Part shown: one piece after another, positions 1-7,191 of the stretch
Layout: each line of letters opens with the position of its first letter
Position numbering within the stretch: the first letter of the stretch is position 1
Assembly: GCA_014378125.1 (NCBI GenBank)
Contig: JACMOG010000089.1
Span: 1-14,636, forward strand
DNA: 14,636 nt
Reading direction: 5' to 3'
Origin: Vitreoscilla sp.
GTDB taxonomy: Bacteria > Pseudomonadota > Gammaproteobacteria > Burkholderiales > Burkholderiaceae
Notes under the pieces: model-generated
Told to the model about the DNA's origin: nothing
The model's database searches: none
The model's input: only the letters and a program-made list of their open reading frames with translations
Position numbers and translations under genes: made by a program

Positions 1-1196
1 CGGCGGCGGTGCTGTCCGACGTCGAGGACACCACCGGCCCGGTGGGCATGAACCCGCTGGTGGCCAACGCCGCGGTGCTGCTCAACACCGTGCCCACCAT
101 CCGGCGCTCGCTGCAGCATGCCGACCCGGCCGGACTGCGCGACTACCTGCTGCGCGCCATCACCGAATTCGAGAGCCGCGCGCGCGCCGGCGGCGCGAGC
201 CCCGAGCACGTGCTCATCAGCCGCTACGCGCTGTGCACGGTCATCGACGAGGCCGTGGCCAACATGCCCTGGGGCGCCAGCCCCGAGTGGGTGCAGCAGA
301 GCCTGCTGGTCACGCTGCACCGCGAAGGCTTCGGCGGCGAGAAGTTCTTCCAGCTGCTCGAGAAGGCGATGGAGGACCCGCGCCGCAACATCGACCTGCT
401 CGAGCTGATGTACGTGTGCATCGCGCTGGGCTTCGAGGGGCGCTACAGCGTCATCGACAACGGCCGCCAGCAGCTCGACGCGTTGCGCGACCGGCTGCAC
501 GGCGTCATCCGGCGCGAGCGCGGCGAGTTCGACCGCGACCTGTCCGGCAAGTGGAAGGGCGTCCAGCGCGTGGCCAAGCCGCTCGTGCGGCGCCTGTCCG
601 TGTGGCTGGTGCTGGCCGCCGTGGCGCTGGTGCTGTTCGTGTTGTACCTGGTCTTCGCGCTGATGCTGGCGTCGAAGTCCGACCCGGTGTTCAACTCGCT
701 GGCCGCCATCCGCGTCGACGTGGGCGACCTCAAGCGCGCGCCGCCGCCCCCCCCGCCGCCGGCCGCCCCGCGCCTCAAGCCGCTGCTGGCCGCCGAGATC
801 CTGGCCGACCAGCTCGAGGTCACCGAAGACGCCACGTCCAGCCACGTGATCATCCACGGCGACAAGTTCTACGACCCGGGCAGCGCCGAGATCAAGCCCG
901 CCCTGGTGCCGGTCATCCAGCGCATCGCGGCGGCCATCAACCAGGTGCCGGGCGTGGTGCTGGTCAGCGGCCACACCGACAACCAGCCCACCAAGCGGTC
1001 GCTGCGCTTCCCGTCCAACTACGAGCTGTCGCTGGAGCGAGCTCGCGGCGTCGCCGCGTTGCTGGAACAGTCGGTGCGGAACCACGCGATCAAGGCGGAA
1101 GGCCTGGCCGACAGCAAGCCGCTGGCGCCCAACACCACGCCGGACGGTCGCGCTCGCAATCGCCGCGTCGAAATCACCCTGCGCACCGGCGCATAA
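1..1196 (+). CDS. tssL: TssL (DotU/IcmH-like) with C-terminal OmpA-like peptidoglycan-binding domain, 5' partial
   Basis: TssL is an inner-membrane T6SS protein that works with TssM (and TssJ) in the membrane complex. The frame is open to the window edge, so the true start is probably upstream. A GTG at 9 is the first possible start inside, and residues are counted from it. Residues 15-190 are the cytoplasmic DotU-type helical domain, including the IDEAVANMPWG stretch at 79-89. One hydrophobic segment at about 197-220 spans the membrane. A poly-proline linker follows (P245-P251), encoded partly by an eight-C run. Residues about 276-392 are an OmpA-like domain with GHTDNQ at 321-326, LSLERARGV at 340-348 and NRRVEI at 384-389, the conserved peptidoglycan-contacting motifs. 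This makes it the 'specialised' form of TssL that anchors itself to the cell wall. tssM follows after 21 bp, indicating co-transcription. I am confident of the family and unsure only of the 5' end. Confidence 0.95.
   Translation, partial: AAVLSDVEDTTGPVGMNPLVANAAVLLNTVPTIRRSLQHADPAGLRDYLLRAITEFESRARAGGASPEHVLISRYALCTVIDEAVANMPWGASPEWVQQSLLVTLHREGFGGEKFFQLLEKAMEDPRRNIDLLELMYVCIALGFEGRYSVIDNGRQQLDALRDRLHGVIRRERGEFDRDLSGKWKGVQRVAKPLVRRLSVWLVLAAVALVLFVLYLVFALMLASKSDPVFNSLAAIRVDVGDLKRAPPPPPPPAAPRLKPLLAAEILADQLEVTEDATSSHVIIHGDKFYDPGSAEIKPALVPVIQRIAAAINQVPGVVLVSGHTDNQPTKRSLRFPSNYELSLERARGVAALLEQSVRNHAIKAEGLADSKPLAPNTTPDGRARNRRVEITLRTGA
747..754 (+). repeat. Run of eight C bases in the tssL proline linker
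   Basis: A C8 homopolymer encodes part of the poly-proline hinge (P245-P251) between the membrane helix and the OmpA-like domain of TssL. A one-base slip here would remove the peptidoglycan-binding domain but keep the cytoplasmic and membrane parts. Confidence 0.9.
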
Positions 1197-1217
1197 GAAG
1201 TCTGGGACAGAAAAAAC

Positions 1218-4200
1218 ATGTGGGCAAAGCTCAAGCGCTTCTTCGCCAATCGTTGGGTGCTGGCGTTCATCGGCCTGCTGGTCGTGTCGCTGCTGATCTG
1301 GTTCGTCGGAGATGCGATCGCGTTCTATGACCATCGTCCGCTCGGCTCCGCCGGCGCGCGCATCGGCCTGATCCTCCTCATCATCCTGGTCTTCGCCCTC
1401 ATCGAGGGCGTCAAGCAGTACCGCGCCTGGCGCGCCAACAAGGCGATGCTGTCGGCGATGGGCGAGGGCGCCTCCAGCAACTCCGCCATGTCGCAGCGCG
1501 AGGTGGCCGAGCTCAAGAAGCGCTTCGACGACGCCATGGGCACGCTGCGCAAGGCGCGCTTCGACGACAAGTCCGGCAGCGGCCGCAACTACCTGTACCA
1601 GCTGCCCTGGTACATGTTCATCGGCGCGCCGGGCTCCGGCAAGACCACGGCGCTGATGAACTCGGGCCTGCGCTTTCCGCTCGAAGGCAAGATGGGCAAG
1701 GATGCCGTCAAGGGCATCGGCGGCACGCGCAACTGCGACTGGTGGTTCACCGACGAGGCCGTGCTGCTGGATACCGCCGGCCGCTACACCACGCAGAGCA
1801 GCAACCGCGAGGTCGACTCCGCCGCATGGACCGGCTTCCTCACGCTGCTCAAGAAGTTCCGCCCGGCGCAGCCGCTCAACGGCGCCATCGTCACGGTGAG
1901 CCTGTCCGACCTGTTCACGTGGTCGGCCGCGCAGCGCGACGAGTACGCGCGGTCCATCCGCGCACGGGTGCAGGAGCTCTACAGCACGCTCGGGGTGCGC
2001 TTCCCGGTGTACGTGGTCGTCACCAAGACCGACCTGCTGGCCGGCTTCGCCGAGTTCTTCGGCGACCTCGGACGCGAGGCCCGCGCGCAGGTGTGGGGCA
2101 ACACGTTCGACTTCCCCATGCCCGCGGGGGTCAACCTCGGCGCCACCTTCGCCACCGAGTTCGACGCGCTGGTGGTGCGCCTCAACGCGCGCCTGACCAC
2201 GCGCATGGAAGAAGAGCGCGACCCGCAGCGCCGCGCCACGCTGTTCGCGTTCCCGCAGCAGTTCGCGGCCCTGCGCGAGATGCTCAAGTCGTTCCTCGAC
2301 GAGGCTTTCCTCAGCTCCGCCTTCGGCGAGGAGCCGATGGTGCGCGGCGTCTACTTCACCAGCGGCACCCAGGAAGGCAGCCCGTTCGACCGCGTGCTGG
2401 GCAACATCTCGCGCGCCTACGGGCTCGAGCGACAGGTGCTGCCGCCGGCCGCGTCTTCCGGCCGCAGCTATTTCCTCACGCATTTGCTGCGGGGCGTGAT
2501 CTTCGCCGAGTCCGACATCAGTGGCCGCAGCGCCGTCATCGAGAAGCGGCGCAGCCGGATCGCGCTCGCGCTGTACTCGCTGCTCGCGTTGCTGTCGCTG
2601 CTGCTCATCGTCGGCTGGACGATCAGCTTCCTGCGCAACCAGGCCCTCATCCACGACGTGGCCGACGCCACGGCCAACGTGCAGAGGCAGGTGGCGGCGG
2701 TGCCACCGCTGCCCGCGGGCGACGTGGTGGCCATCCTGCCGGTGCTCGACGCCTCGCGCAACATGCCCACCGGCTACGCCGAGCGCGACGTTGGCGTGCC
2801 GATGTCGCGCTCCTTCGGCCTGAGCCAGAGCGGCAAGCTGGGCACGCAGGCCAACCGCGCCTACCTCGGCCTGCTGCGCGACGCGTTCATGCCGCGCGTG
2901 GCGCTCCGCCTGGAGCAGCAGATCCGCGAGGCCGACTCGCCCGAGGTGCGCTACGAGGCCCTGAAGACCTACTTGATGCTGTACGACCCGGCGCACCTGA
3001 AGGCCGAGGACGTGCGCAACTGGATCAACGCCGACTGGGACCGCGTGCTGCCGCGCGACGTCACGCAGCTGAGCCGCACCCGTCTGTCGTCGCACCTCGA
3101 CGCGGCGCTCGACCAACTGCCGCTCGAGATGGTGCTGCCCGAGGACCAGGGGCTGGTCGCCGAGGTGCGCAAGCAGCTCGCCGCGGCGTCGCTCGCCGAG
3201 CGCGTGTATTCGCGCCTGAAGCGCGTGGCCGACGCGGGCACCGATTTCCGCGTCACCGAGGCGGGTGGGCCGCAGGCGGCGCTGGTCTTCACGCGCGCCT
3301 CCGGCGCGCCGTTGTCGCAGGGCGTGCCGGGGCTGTTCACCGTGGCGGGCTACGACAAGGGCTTCCGCGCGCAGGCGCCGATGCTGGTCAAGCAGCTCAG
3401 CGAGGAAGAAGGCTGGGTGCTGGGCACGCCGGGCGACAGCCAGGGGGTGGCGCGCATGGCCACCACGCTCACCGCGGTGCAGCAGCTGTACCTGAACGAG
3501 TACATCAAGACCTGGGACGACCTGCTGGGCGACCTGCGCCTGATCCCGTCCACCAGCCTGCAGGGCAGCATCCAGACCATCACGCTGCTGTCGGCGGGCG
3601 ATTCGCCGCTCAAGCTGCTGCTCAATGGCGTGGCCAAGGAAACCAAGCTGGCCACCGGCAACGACAAGTCGGTCGAGGCCGTGGCCGCGGGCATGATGGA
3701 CAAGGCCACCAACGCCATGCGCAGCACCGTCGACAAGCTCATGGGCGCGCCCACCGCCAAGCCGGGCGCGATGGCCAAGCCCGAGGCGGTGGTCGACGCG
3801 CACTTCGAGCAGTTGCAGCGCGTGGTGGCCGGCCCGGCCGGACAGCCCGTGCCGCTCGACGCCACGCTGGGCGTGCTCAAGGAGTACGAGGTGCAGCTGC
3901 GCGCCACCGACGAGGCCATCAAGCGCGGCGCGCCGGCCACGTCCGATGCGCTGATCGTAGCCCGCATCAAGAGCGAGGCCGATCGCATGCCCCCGCCCAT
4001 CAGCAACCTGCTCAACGGCCTCATTTCGCGCAGCGGCGCGCAGTCGGCCAGCGCGGGCCAGGCCGCGGTCAAGGCCGCGGCCGCCGGCGAGGTGGGCAGC
4101 TTCTGCAAGGTGGCGGTCGAGGGCCGCTACCCGTTCGTCAAGGGCGTTCCGAAGGAAGTGCCTCTGGGCGACTTCGCCAAGCTCTTCGCGCCCAACGGCG

Positions 4201-4757
4201 TCATCGACGGCTTCGCCAAGACCAAGCTGGTGGGCATGGTCGACATGAACGGCCCGGTGTGGAAGCCCATCCAGCTGGCCGAGGGCGTCGACGCGCTGCC
4301 GCCGGCGGCCATCGCCAACTTCCAGCGCGCCGCCACCATCCGCGATGCGTTCTTCCCCGGCGGCGCCGCCAATCCCGCGGCGCAGGTCGACCTGCTGCTG
4401 GAGCGCGCGGAGGACGGCATCACCGAGGTGCAGCTGTCCATCGACGGCCAGGTCACCTCCATGAAGCCGGGCAGCAACGGTGCCGCGCGCCTGAGCTGGC
4501 CCAGCATGAGCCCGGCCAGCCAGATCAAGCTGACGCTGGTCATCGCTGGCAAGCCGTCCACCACGCCACTGATCTTCGACGGCCCGTGGGCGCTGTTCCG
4601 CTTCGTCGACGCCGGCAAGGTGGAAGGCGGCACGCCGGAGCGCCAGAGCGTGAGCTACGAGGAGGGCGGCAAGCGCGTGTACTTCGAGCTCCGTTCGGCC
4701 AGCGTGCGCAACCCGATGCGCCTGCCCGAGCTGGCGCAGTTCCGCTGCCCGGGTTGA
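1218..4757 (+). CDS. tssM: TssM (IcmF-like) inner-membrane core protein of the T6SS
   Basis: TssM is the large inner-membrane protein that binds TssL in the cytoplasm and membrane and reaches through the periplasm towards the TssJ lipoprotein. The product is 1,179 aa, within the usual 1,100-1,300 range. Two membrane helices lie at about 13-30 and 48-64, and a third at about 447-472. The cytoplasmic loop between them holds a P-loop NTPase domain: Walker A GAPGSGKT at 136-143, LLDTAGRY at 183-190, and TKTD at 269-272, which resembles a GTPase guanine-binding motif. The nucleotide-binding site therefore looks intact, which is not true of all TssM proteins. RGVYFTSGTQEG (376-387) is a conserved IcmF-family signature. 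Residues about 475-1179 form the periplasmic part, ending in the beta-rich C-terminal region. The ATG at 1218 begins a positively charged N-terminus directly before the first helix. The upstream ribosome site is weak (GGGACAG, 1204-1210). Confidence 0.97.
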   Translation: MWAKLKRFFANRWVLAFIGLLVVSLLIWFVGDAIAFYDHRPLGSAGARIGLILLIILVFALIEGVKQYRAWRANKAMLSAMGEGASSNSAMSQREVAELKKRFDDAMGTLRKARFDDKSGSGRNYLYQLPWYMFIGAPGSGKTTALMNSGLRFPLEGKMGKDAVKGIGGTRNCDWWFTDEAVLLDTAGRYTTQSSNREVDSAAWTGFLTLLKKFRPAQPLNGAIVTVSLSDLFTWSAAQRDEYARSIRARVQELYSTLGVRFPVYVVVTKTDLLAGFAEFFGDLGREARAQVWGNTFDFPMPAGVNLGATFATEFDALVVRLNARLTTRMEEERDPQRRATLFAFPQQFAALREMLKSFLDEAFLSSAFGEEPMVRGVYFTSGTQEGSPFDRVLGNISRAYGLERQVLPPAASSGRSYFLTHLLRGVIFAESDISGRSAVIEKRRSRIALALYSLLALLSLLLIVGWTISFLRNQALIHDVADATANVQRQVAAVPPLPAGDVVAILPVLDASRNMPTGYAERDVGVPMSRSFGLSQSGKLGTQANRAYLGLLRDAFMPRVALRLEQQIREADSPEVRYEALKTYLMLYDPAHLKAEDVRNWINADWDRVLPRDVTQLSRTRLSSHLDAALDQLPLEMVLPEDQGLVAEVRKQLAAASLAERVYSRLKRVADAGTDFRVTEAGGPQAALVFTRASGAPLSQGVPGLFTVAGYDKGFRAQAPMLVKQLSEEEGWVLGTPGDSQGVARMATTLTAVQQLYLNEYIKTWDDLLGDLRLIPSTSLQGSIQTITLLSAGDSPLKLLLNGVAKETKLATGNDKSVEAVAAGMMDKATNAMRSTVDKLMGAPTAKPGAMAKPEAVVDAHFEQLQRVVAGPAGQPVPLDATLGVLKEYEVQLRATDEAIKRGAPATSDALIVARIKSEADRMPPPISNLLNGLISRSGAQSASAGQAAVKAAAAGEVGSFCKVAVEGRYPFVKGVPKEVPLGDFAKLFAPNGVIDGFAKTKLVGMVDMNGPVWKPIQLAEGVDALPPAAIANFQRAATIRDAFFPGGAANPAAQVDLLLERAEDGITEVQLSIDGQVTSMKPGSNGAARLSWPSMSPASQIKLTLVIAGKPSTTPLIFDGPWALFRFVDAGKVEGGTPERQSVSYEEGGKRVYFELRSASVRNPMRLPELAQFRCPG

Positions 4758-4778
4758 GAGCCCGAAAGGAGACGCGAC

Positions 4779-5378
4779 ATGCCCGGTAGCGGCCTCTACG
4801 GCAAGCTTCCCAGCGAAGGTGACTTCGTCACGCGGCGCCTGCCGTGGGAGTTCACCTCGGTCTGGGACGACTGGTTGCAGCAGGGCATGCACGCGTCGCG
4901 CATCGCGCTGGGCGCCGGCTGGCTCGAGTCGTACCTGTCTGCGCCCATCTGGCGCTTCCACGTGGCGCCCGGCGTGTGCGGGCCCATGGGCTGGCGCGGC
5001 CTGTTCTTCGCCAGCGTCGATCGCGTCGGACGCTATTTCCCGCTCACGCTGGCGTTCGCGGATGCCGGCGGGCCGTCGCTGGCCTCGCTCAGCGCCGATG
5101 CCGACGCCTGGATCGCGGTGGAGGATGCCGCGCTCGCGGGCCTGTCGCCCACGTTGCCCGTCGCCGAATTCGACCGTCGCATCGAGGCGCTCGCCTGGCC
5201 CGCTGCCGCACCGCCCGATCCGGCACGACCGGCCGTGTGCCTCCATGCCGCCGCCACGGACGACTGCCCCGCCCGCAGCCTGTCGTTCGCCGCGCTGCCG
5301 CCGTCCGAGTCGTTCGTCGATCTGATCGCACCCGGTGCGGCGCCGGCGTCGTCCGGCTCGCTCACGGATCTGCTTTGA
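4779..5378 (+). CDS. tagF: TagF, T6SS-associated post-translational repressor (DUF2094 family)
   Basis: TagF proteins hold T6SS assembly in check until released. In characterised systems they act with, or in parallel to, the PpkA/PppA/Fha threonine-phosphorylation switch. At 199 aa this is a normal-length stand-alone TagF, not a fusion to a PppA phosphatase as in some alphaproteobacteria. Family signatures are GLYGKLPSEGDF at 5-16, the tryptophans at 29 and 32, APIWRFHVAPGVCGP at 55-69, and DRVGRYFPLT at 81-90. The C-terminal 70 residues are alanine/proline-rich and poorly conserved. The ATG at 4779 has a clear AAAGGAG at 4765-4771. It begins 21 bp after tssM and so probably shares its transcript. 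No kinase, phosphatase or Fha gene is visible here, so the switch it answers to would have to be encoded outside the window. Confidence 0.93.
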   Translation: MPGSGLYGKLPSEGDFVTRRLPWEFTSVWDDWLQQGMHASRIALGAGWLESYLSAPIWRFHVAPGVCGPMGWRGLFFASVDRVGRYFPLTLAFADAGGPSLASLSADADAWIAVEDAALAGLSPTLPVAEFDRRIEALAWPAAAPPDPARPAVCLHAAATDDCPARSLSFAALPPSESFVDLIAPGAAPASSGSLTDLL

Positions 5379-5533
5379 GTCATTCTTGCGGGCGCTCGCG
5401 TGACGGCCTGATGTATTCGGGACAAACCCTAGGCGTAAGTTGCCGTAATGTCTGCAACGCCCCCTGCGCGCATACACTCCCCCTTGCTGTCTCAGGTCCA
5501 TGACGCAGCCGCCCCCCTCGGAGAGTTTCCAAC
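5379..5533 (+). promoter_or_regulatory. Intergenic region tagF-tssA, probable promoter of the tssA-tssG unit
   Basis: This 155-bp stretch is the longest non-coding gap in the window and separates two gene blocks. Its middle part (about 5410-5480) is visibly less GC-rich than the genes. TACACT at 5473-5478 resembles a sigma-70 -10 element. The best -35 candidate, CTGCAA at 5452-5457, sits only 15 bp upstream and matches poorly, so the exact promoter is not established. An inverted repeat GTTGC-N10-GCAAC at 5439-5458 overlaps the candidate -35 and could be an operator. I found no convincing intrinsic terminator after tagF, so read-through from block 1 remains possible. Confidence 0.4.
5439..5458 (+). 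repeat. Short inverted repeat upstream of tssA
   Basis: GTTGC (5439-5443) and GCAAC (5454-5458) are perfect reverse complements separated by ten bases, so arm centres are about one and a half helical turns apart. Location in the presumed promoter gap makes an operator possible, but five-base arms are short and can occur by chance. Confidence 0.35.
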
Positions 5534-6601
5534 GTGATTGATATCGACGCCCTGTCGCGTCCCATCAGCGAAGACCAGCCCTCCGGGCCCGACCTCGAAT
5601 ATGCCGAGGTCGCGGAGCTCGGGCGCTTCTCGGCGGGTACGCCGGGTGTCCTCGATCCCGCCACGCGGCAAGTGGTGGGCGCCGAGGAACCCAACTGGCG
5701 CAAGGTGGCCGAGAAGGCCACCCAGGTCCTGGGCAAGACGAAAGACCTGCGCGCCGCCGCGTGGCTCACGCGCGCCGAGCTGGCCAACCGCGGCCTCCCG
5801 GGCCTGGCCGACGGCCTCAAGCTGATCGCCGCGCTCTGCGACAAGTTCTGGGAATCCATCTACCCGCCGCTCGATCGCGACGAGGGCAACGATCCCATCG
5901 AGCGGCTCAACGTGCTTGCCAACCTCTCGCCCGATCCGGCCTCCAGCACCGCCGAGGCCATGCTGCGCGCGTTGCGCGCCACGGTCATCTGCGAATCGCG
6001 CGAGGTGGGCCGCTTCACGGTGCGCGACCTCGAATACGTGCTGGGCCGCATGACGCCTCCGGACGGCCAGAAGGCCCCCGCCGCCGCCATGCTGGCGGGT
6101 GCATGGAAGTCGGGCGATCCGGCGGCCAACCAGGAGCGCCGCGACGGCATCGCCAACGGCACGGCGGCCATCCAGGCCATCATCAAGCTGTTCAACGATC
6201 GCAGCGGCCAGCGGCCCAACCTCGACCTGCTCCAGCACACGCTCAAGCGCGTCGGCGACTTCTACGTCGAGCACGACCCCGTGGTCGTGGAAGAGCCCGA
6301 AGAGCCCGAAGAGGTCGAGGACGAAGACGACGGCCTCCCCGCGGCCGCCGGCGGCGCAAAAGGCGCCCGCCCCCCCCGTTCGAGTGGGTTGGCGTCACGC
6401 TCGGATGCGGTGAGAATGTTGCAGGAGGTCGCAGCGTATCTTCGCAAGGCGGAGCCCAGCAGCCCGGCACCGATGTTCGTGGATCGCGCCGTCAAGGTTC
6501 TCCAGATGGACTTCAACACGCTGATCAGGGAATTGATGCCCGAATCGAAGGATCGCATCCAGATGCTGGGTGGCATTTCCCTCGATCCCGAAAAGCCTTA
6601 A
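5534..6601 (+). CDS. tssA: TssA (ImpA family) T6SS assembly-coordinating protein
   Basis: TssA proteins dock the baseplate on the membrane complex and/or coordinate polymerisation of tube and sheath, forming ring-shaped oligomers. The product is 355 aa. Residues about 7-130 are the ImpA N-terminal domain, with the typical ISEDQPSGPDLEY at 11-23 and FWESIYPPLDRDEGNDP at 105-121. An acidic, alanine-rich linker lies at about 250-285, with EEPEEPEEVEDEDD at 253-266. Residues 288-337 form a compact C-terminal domain with SRSDAVRMLQEVAAYLRKAE and the typical EPSSPAPMFVDRA pattern. The start is GTG at 5534. No other start lies near it in frame, and GGAG at 5520-5523 is at suitable distance. This is the first gene of the second block. 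The linker contains a run of eight C bases at 6370-6377. Which TssA subclass it belongs to, and hence whether it caps the tail or the baseplate, I cannot tell with certainty. Confidence 0.93.
   Translation: MIDIDALSRPISEDQPSGPDLEYAEVAELGRFSAGTPGVLDPATRQVVGAEEPNWRKVAEKATQVLGKTKDLRAAAWLTRAELANRGLPGLADGLKLIAALCDKFWESIYPPLDRDEGNDPIERLNVLANLSPDPASSTAEAMLRALRATVICESREVGRFTVRDLEYVLGRMTPPDGQKAPAAAMLAGAWKSGDPAANQERRDGIANGTAAIQAIIKLFNDRSGQRPNLDLLQHTLKRVGDFYVEHDPVVVEEPEEPEEVEDEDDGLPAAAGGAKGARPPRSSGLASRSDAVRMLQEVAAYLRKAEPSSPAPMFVDRAVKVLQMDFNTLIRELMPESKDRIQMLGGISLDPEKP
6370..6377 (+). repeat. Run of eight C bases in the tssA linker
   Basis: A C8 homopolymer encodes the RPPR segment (about residues 279-282) in the disordered linker of TssA. 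A one-base slip would remove the C-terminal domain. Confidence 0.9.
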
Positions 6602-6632
6602 ACGTCGACCGTATTTCCAGGAGTGAAACGCC

Positions 6633-7142
6633 ATGTCAGGTAGCAGCCAGAAGTTCATCGCCCGCAATCGCGCGCCGCGCGTCCAGATCGAATACGACGT
6701 CGAGCTGTACGGTTCCAACAAGAAGATGCAGATCCCGTTCGTGATGGGCGTCATGGCCGATCTGTCGGGCAAGCCTGCCGAGCCTCTTGCGCCGGTCGCC
6801 GACCGCAAGTTCCTCGAGATCGACGTCGACAACTTCGACGAGCGTCTCAAGTCGATGAAGCCGCGCGCGGCGTTCGCGGTGCCCAACACCCTCACTGGCG
6901 AAGGCAACCTGAGCGTCGACCTCACGTTCGAGAGCATGGCCGACTTCTCGCCGGAGGCCGTCGCCAAGAAGGTGGGCGCGCTCAACAACCTCCTGGAAGC
7001 TCGCACCCAGCTGAAGGACCTGCTCACCTACATGGACGGCAAGGTCGGCGCCGAGGAGCTCCTGGGCAACGTGCTGAAGAACCCCGAGCTGCTGAAGTCG
7101 CTCGCGGCGAAGCCGAAGCCCACCGACGCGCCGGCCGAATAA
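6633..7142 (+). CDS. tssB: TssB (VipA/HsiB-like) contractile sheath small subunit
   Basis: TssB pairs with TssC to build the cytoplasmic contractile sheath, the T6SS counterpart of a phage tail sheath. The 169-aa product is full length. Family signatures are SSQKFIARNRAPRVQIEYDV at 4-23, PFVMGVMADLSGKP at 35-48, DRKFLEIDVDNFDERL at 57-72, LTGEGNLSVDLTFESM at 87-102 and LLEARTQLKDLLTYMDGK at 120-137. From memory it closely resembles TssB1 of the P. aeruginosa H1 system, whose N-terminal segment is the binding site for TagJ (HsiE1). A tagJ gene three genes downstream fits this. The ATG at 6633 has CAGGAG at 6619-6624, a strong ribosome site, as expected for an abundant protein. It lies 31 bp after tssA and 49 bp before tssC. 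Confidence 0.97.
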   Translation: MSGSSQKFIARNRAPRVQIEYDVELYGSNKKMQIPFVMGVMADLSGKPAEPLAPVADRKFLEIDVDNFDERLKSMKPRAAFAVPNTLTGEGNLSVDLTFESMADFSPEAVAKKVGALNNLLEARTQLKDLLTYMDGKVGAEELLGNVLKNPELLKSLAAKPKPTDAPAE

Positions 7143-7191
7143 GCGCCGCACGCCGCCGTCACACGTCAAGTCTGATCCCAGGAGTCCCACG

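Noticed and set aside
1742..4789. 1,015-codon open frame on the plus strand in a shifted frame within tssM
   Set aside because: Composition is Arg/Ala/Gly/Pro-rich without motifs, and TssM in the other frame has intact domains. It is a shadow of GC-biased codons.
5379..5410. Intrinsic terminator after tagF
   Set aside because: Only a weak GTCA/TGAC pairing with a poor stem and no T-run follows the stop codon.
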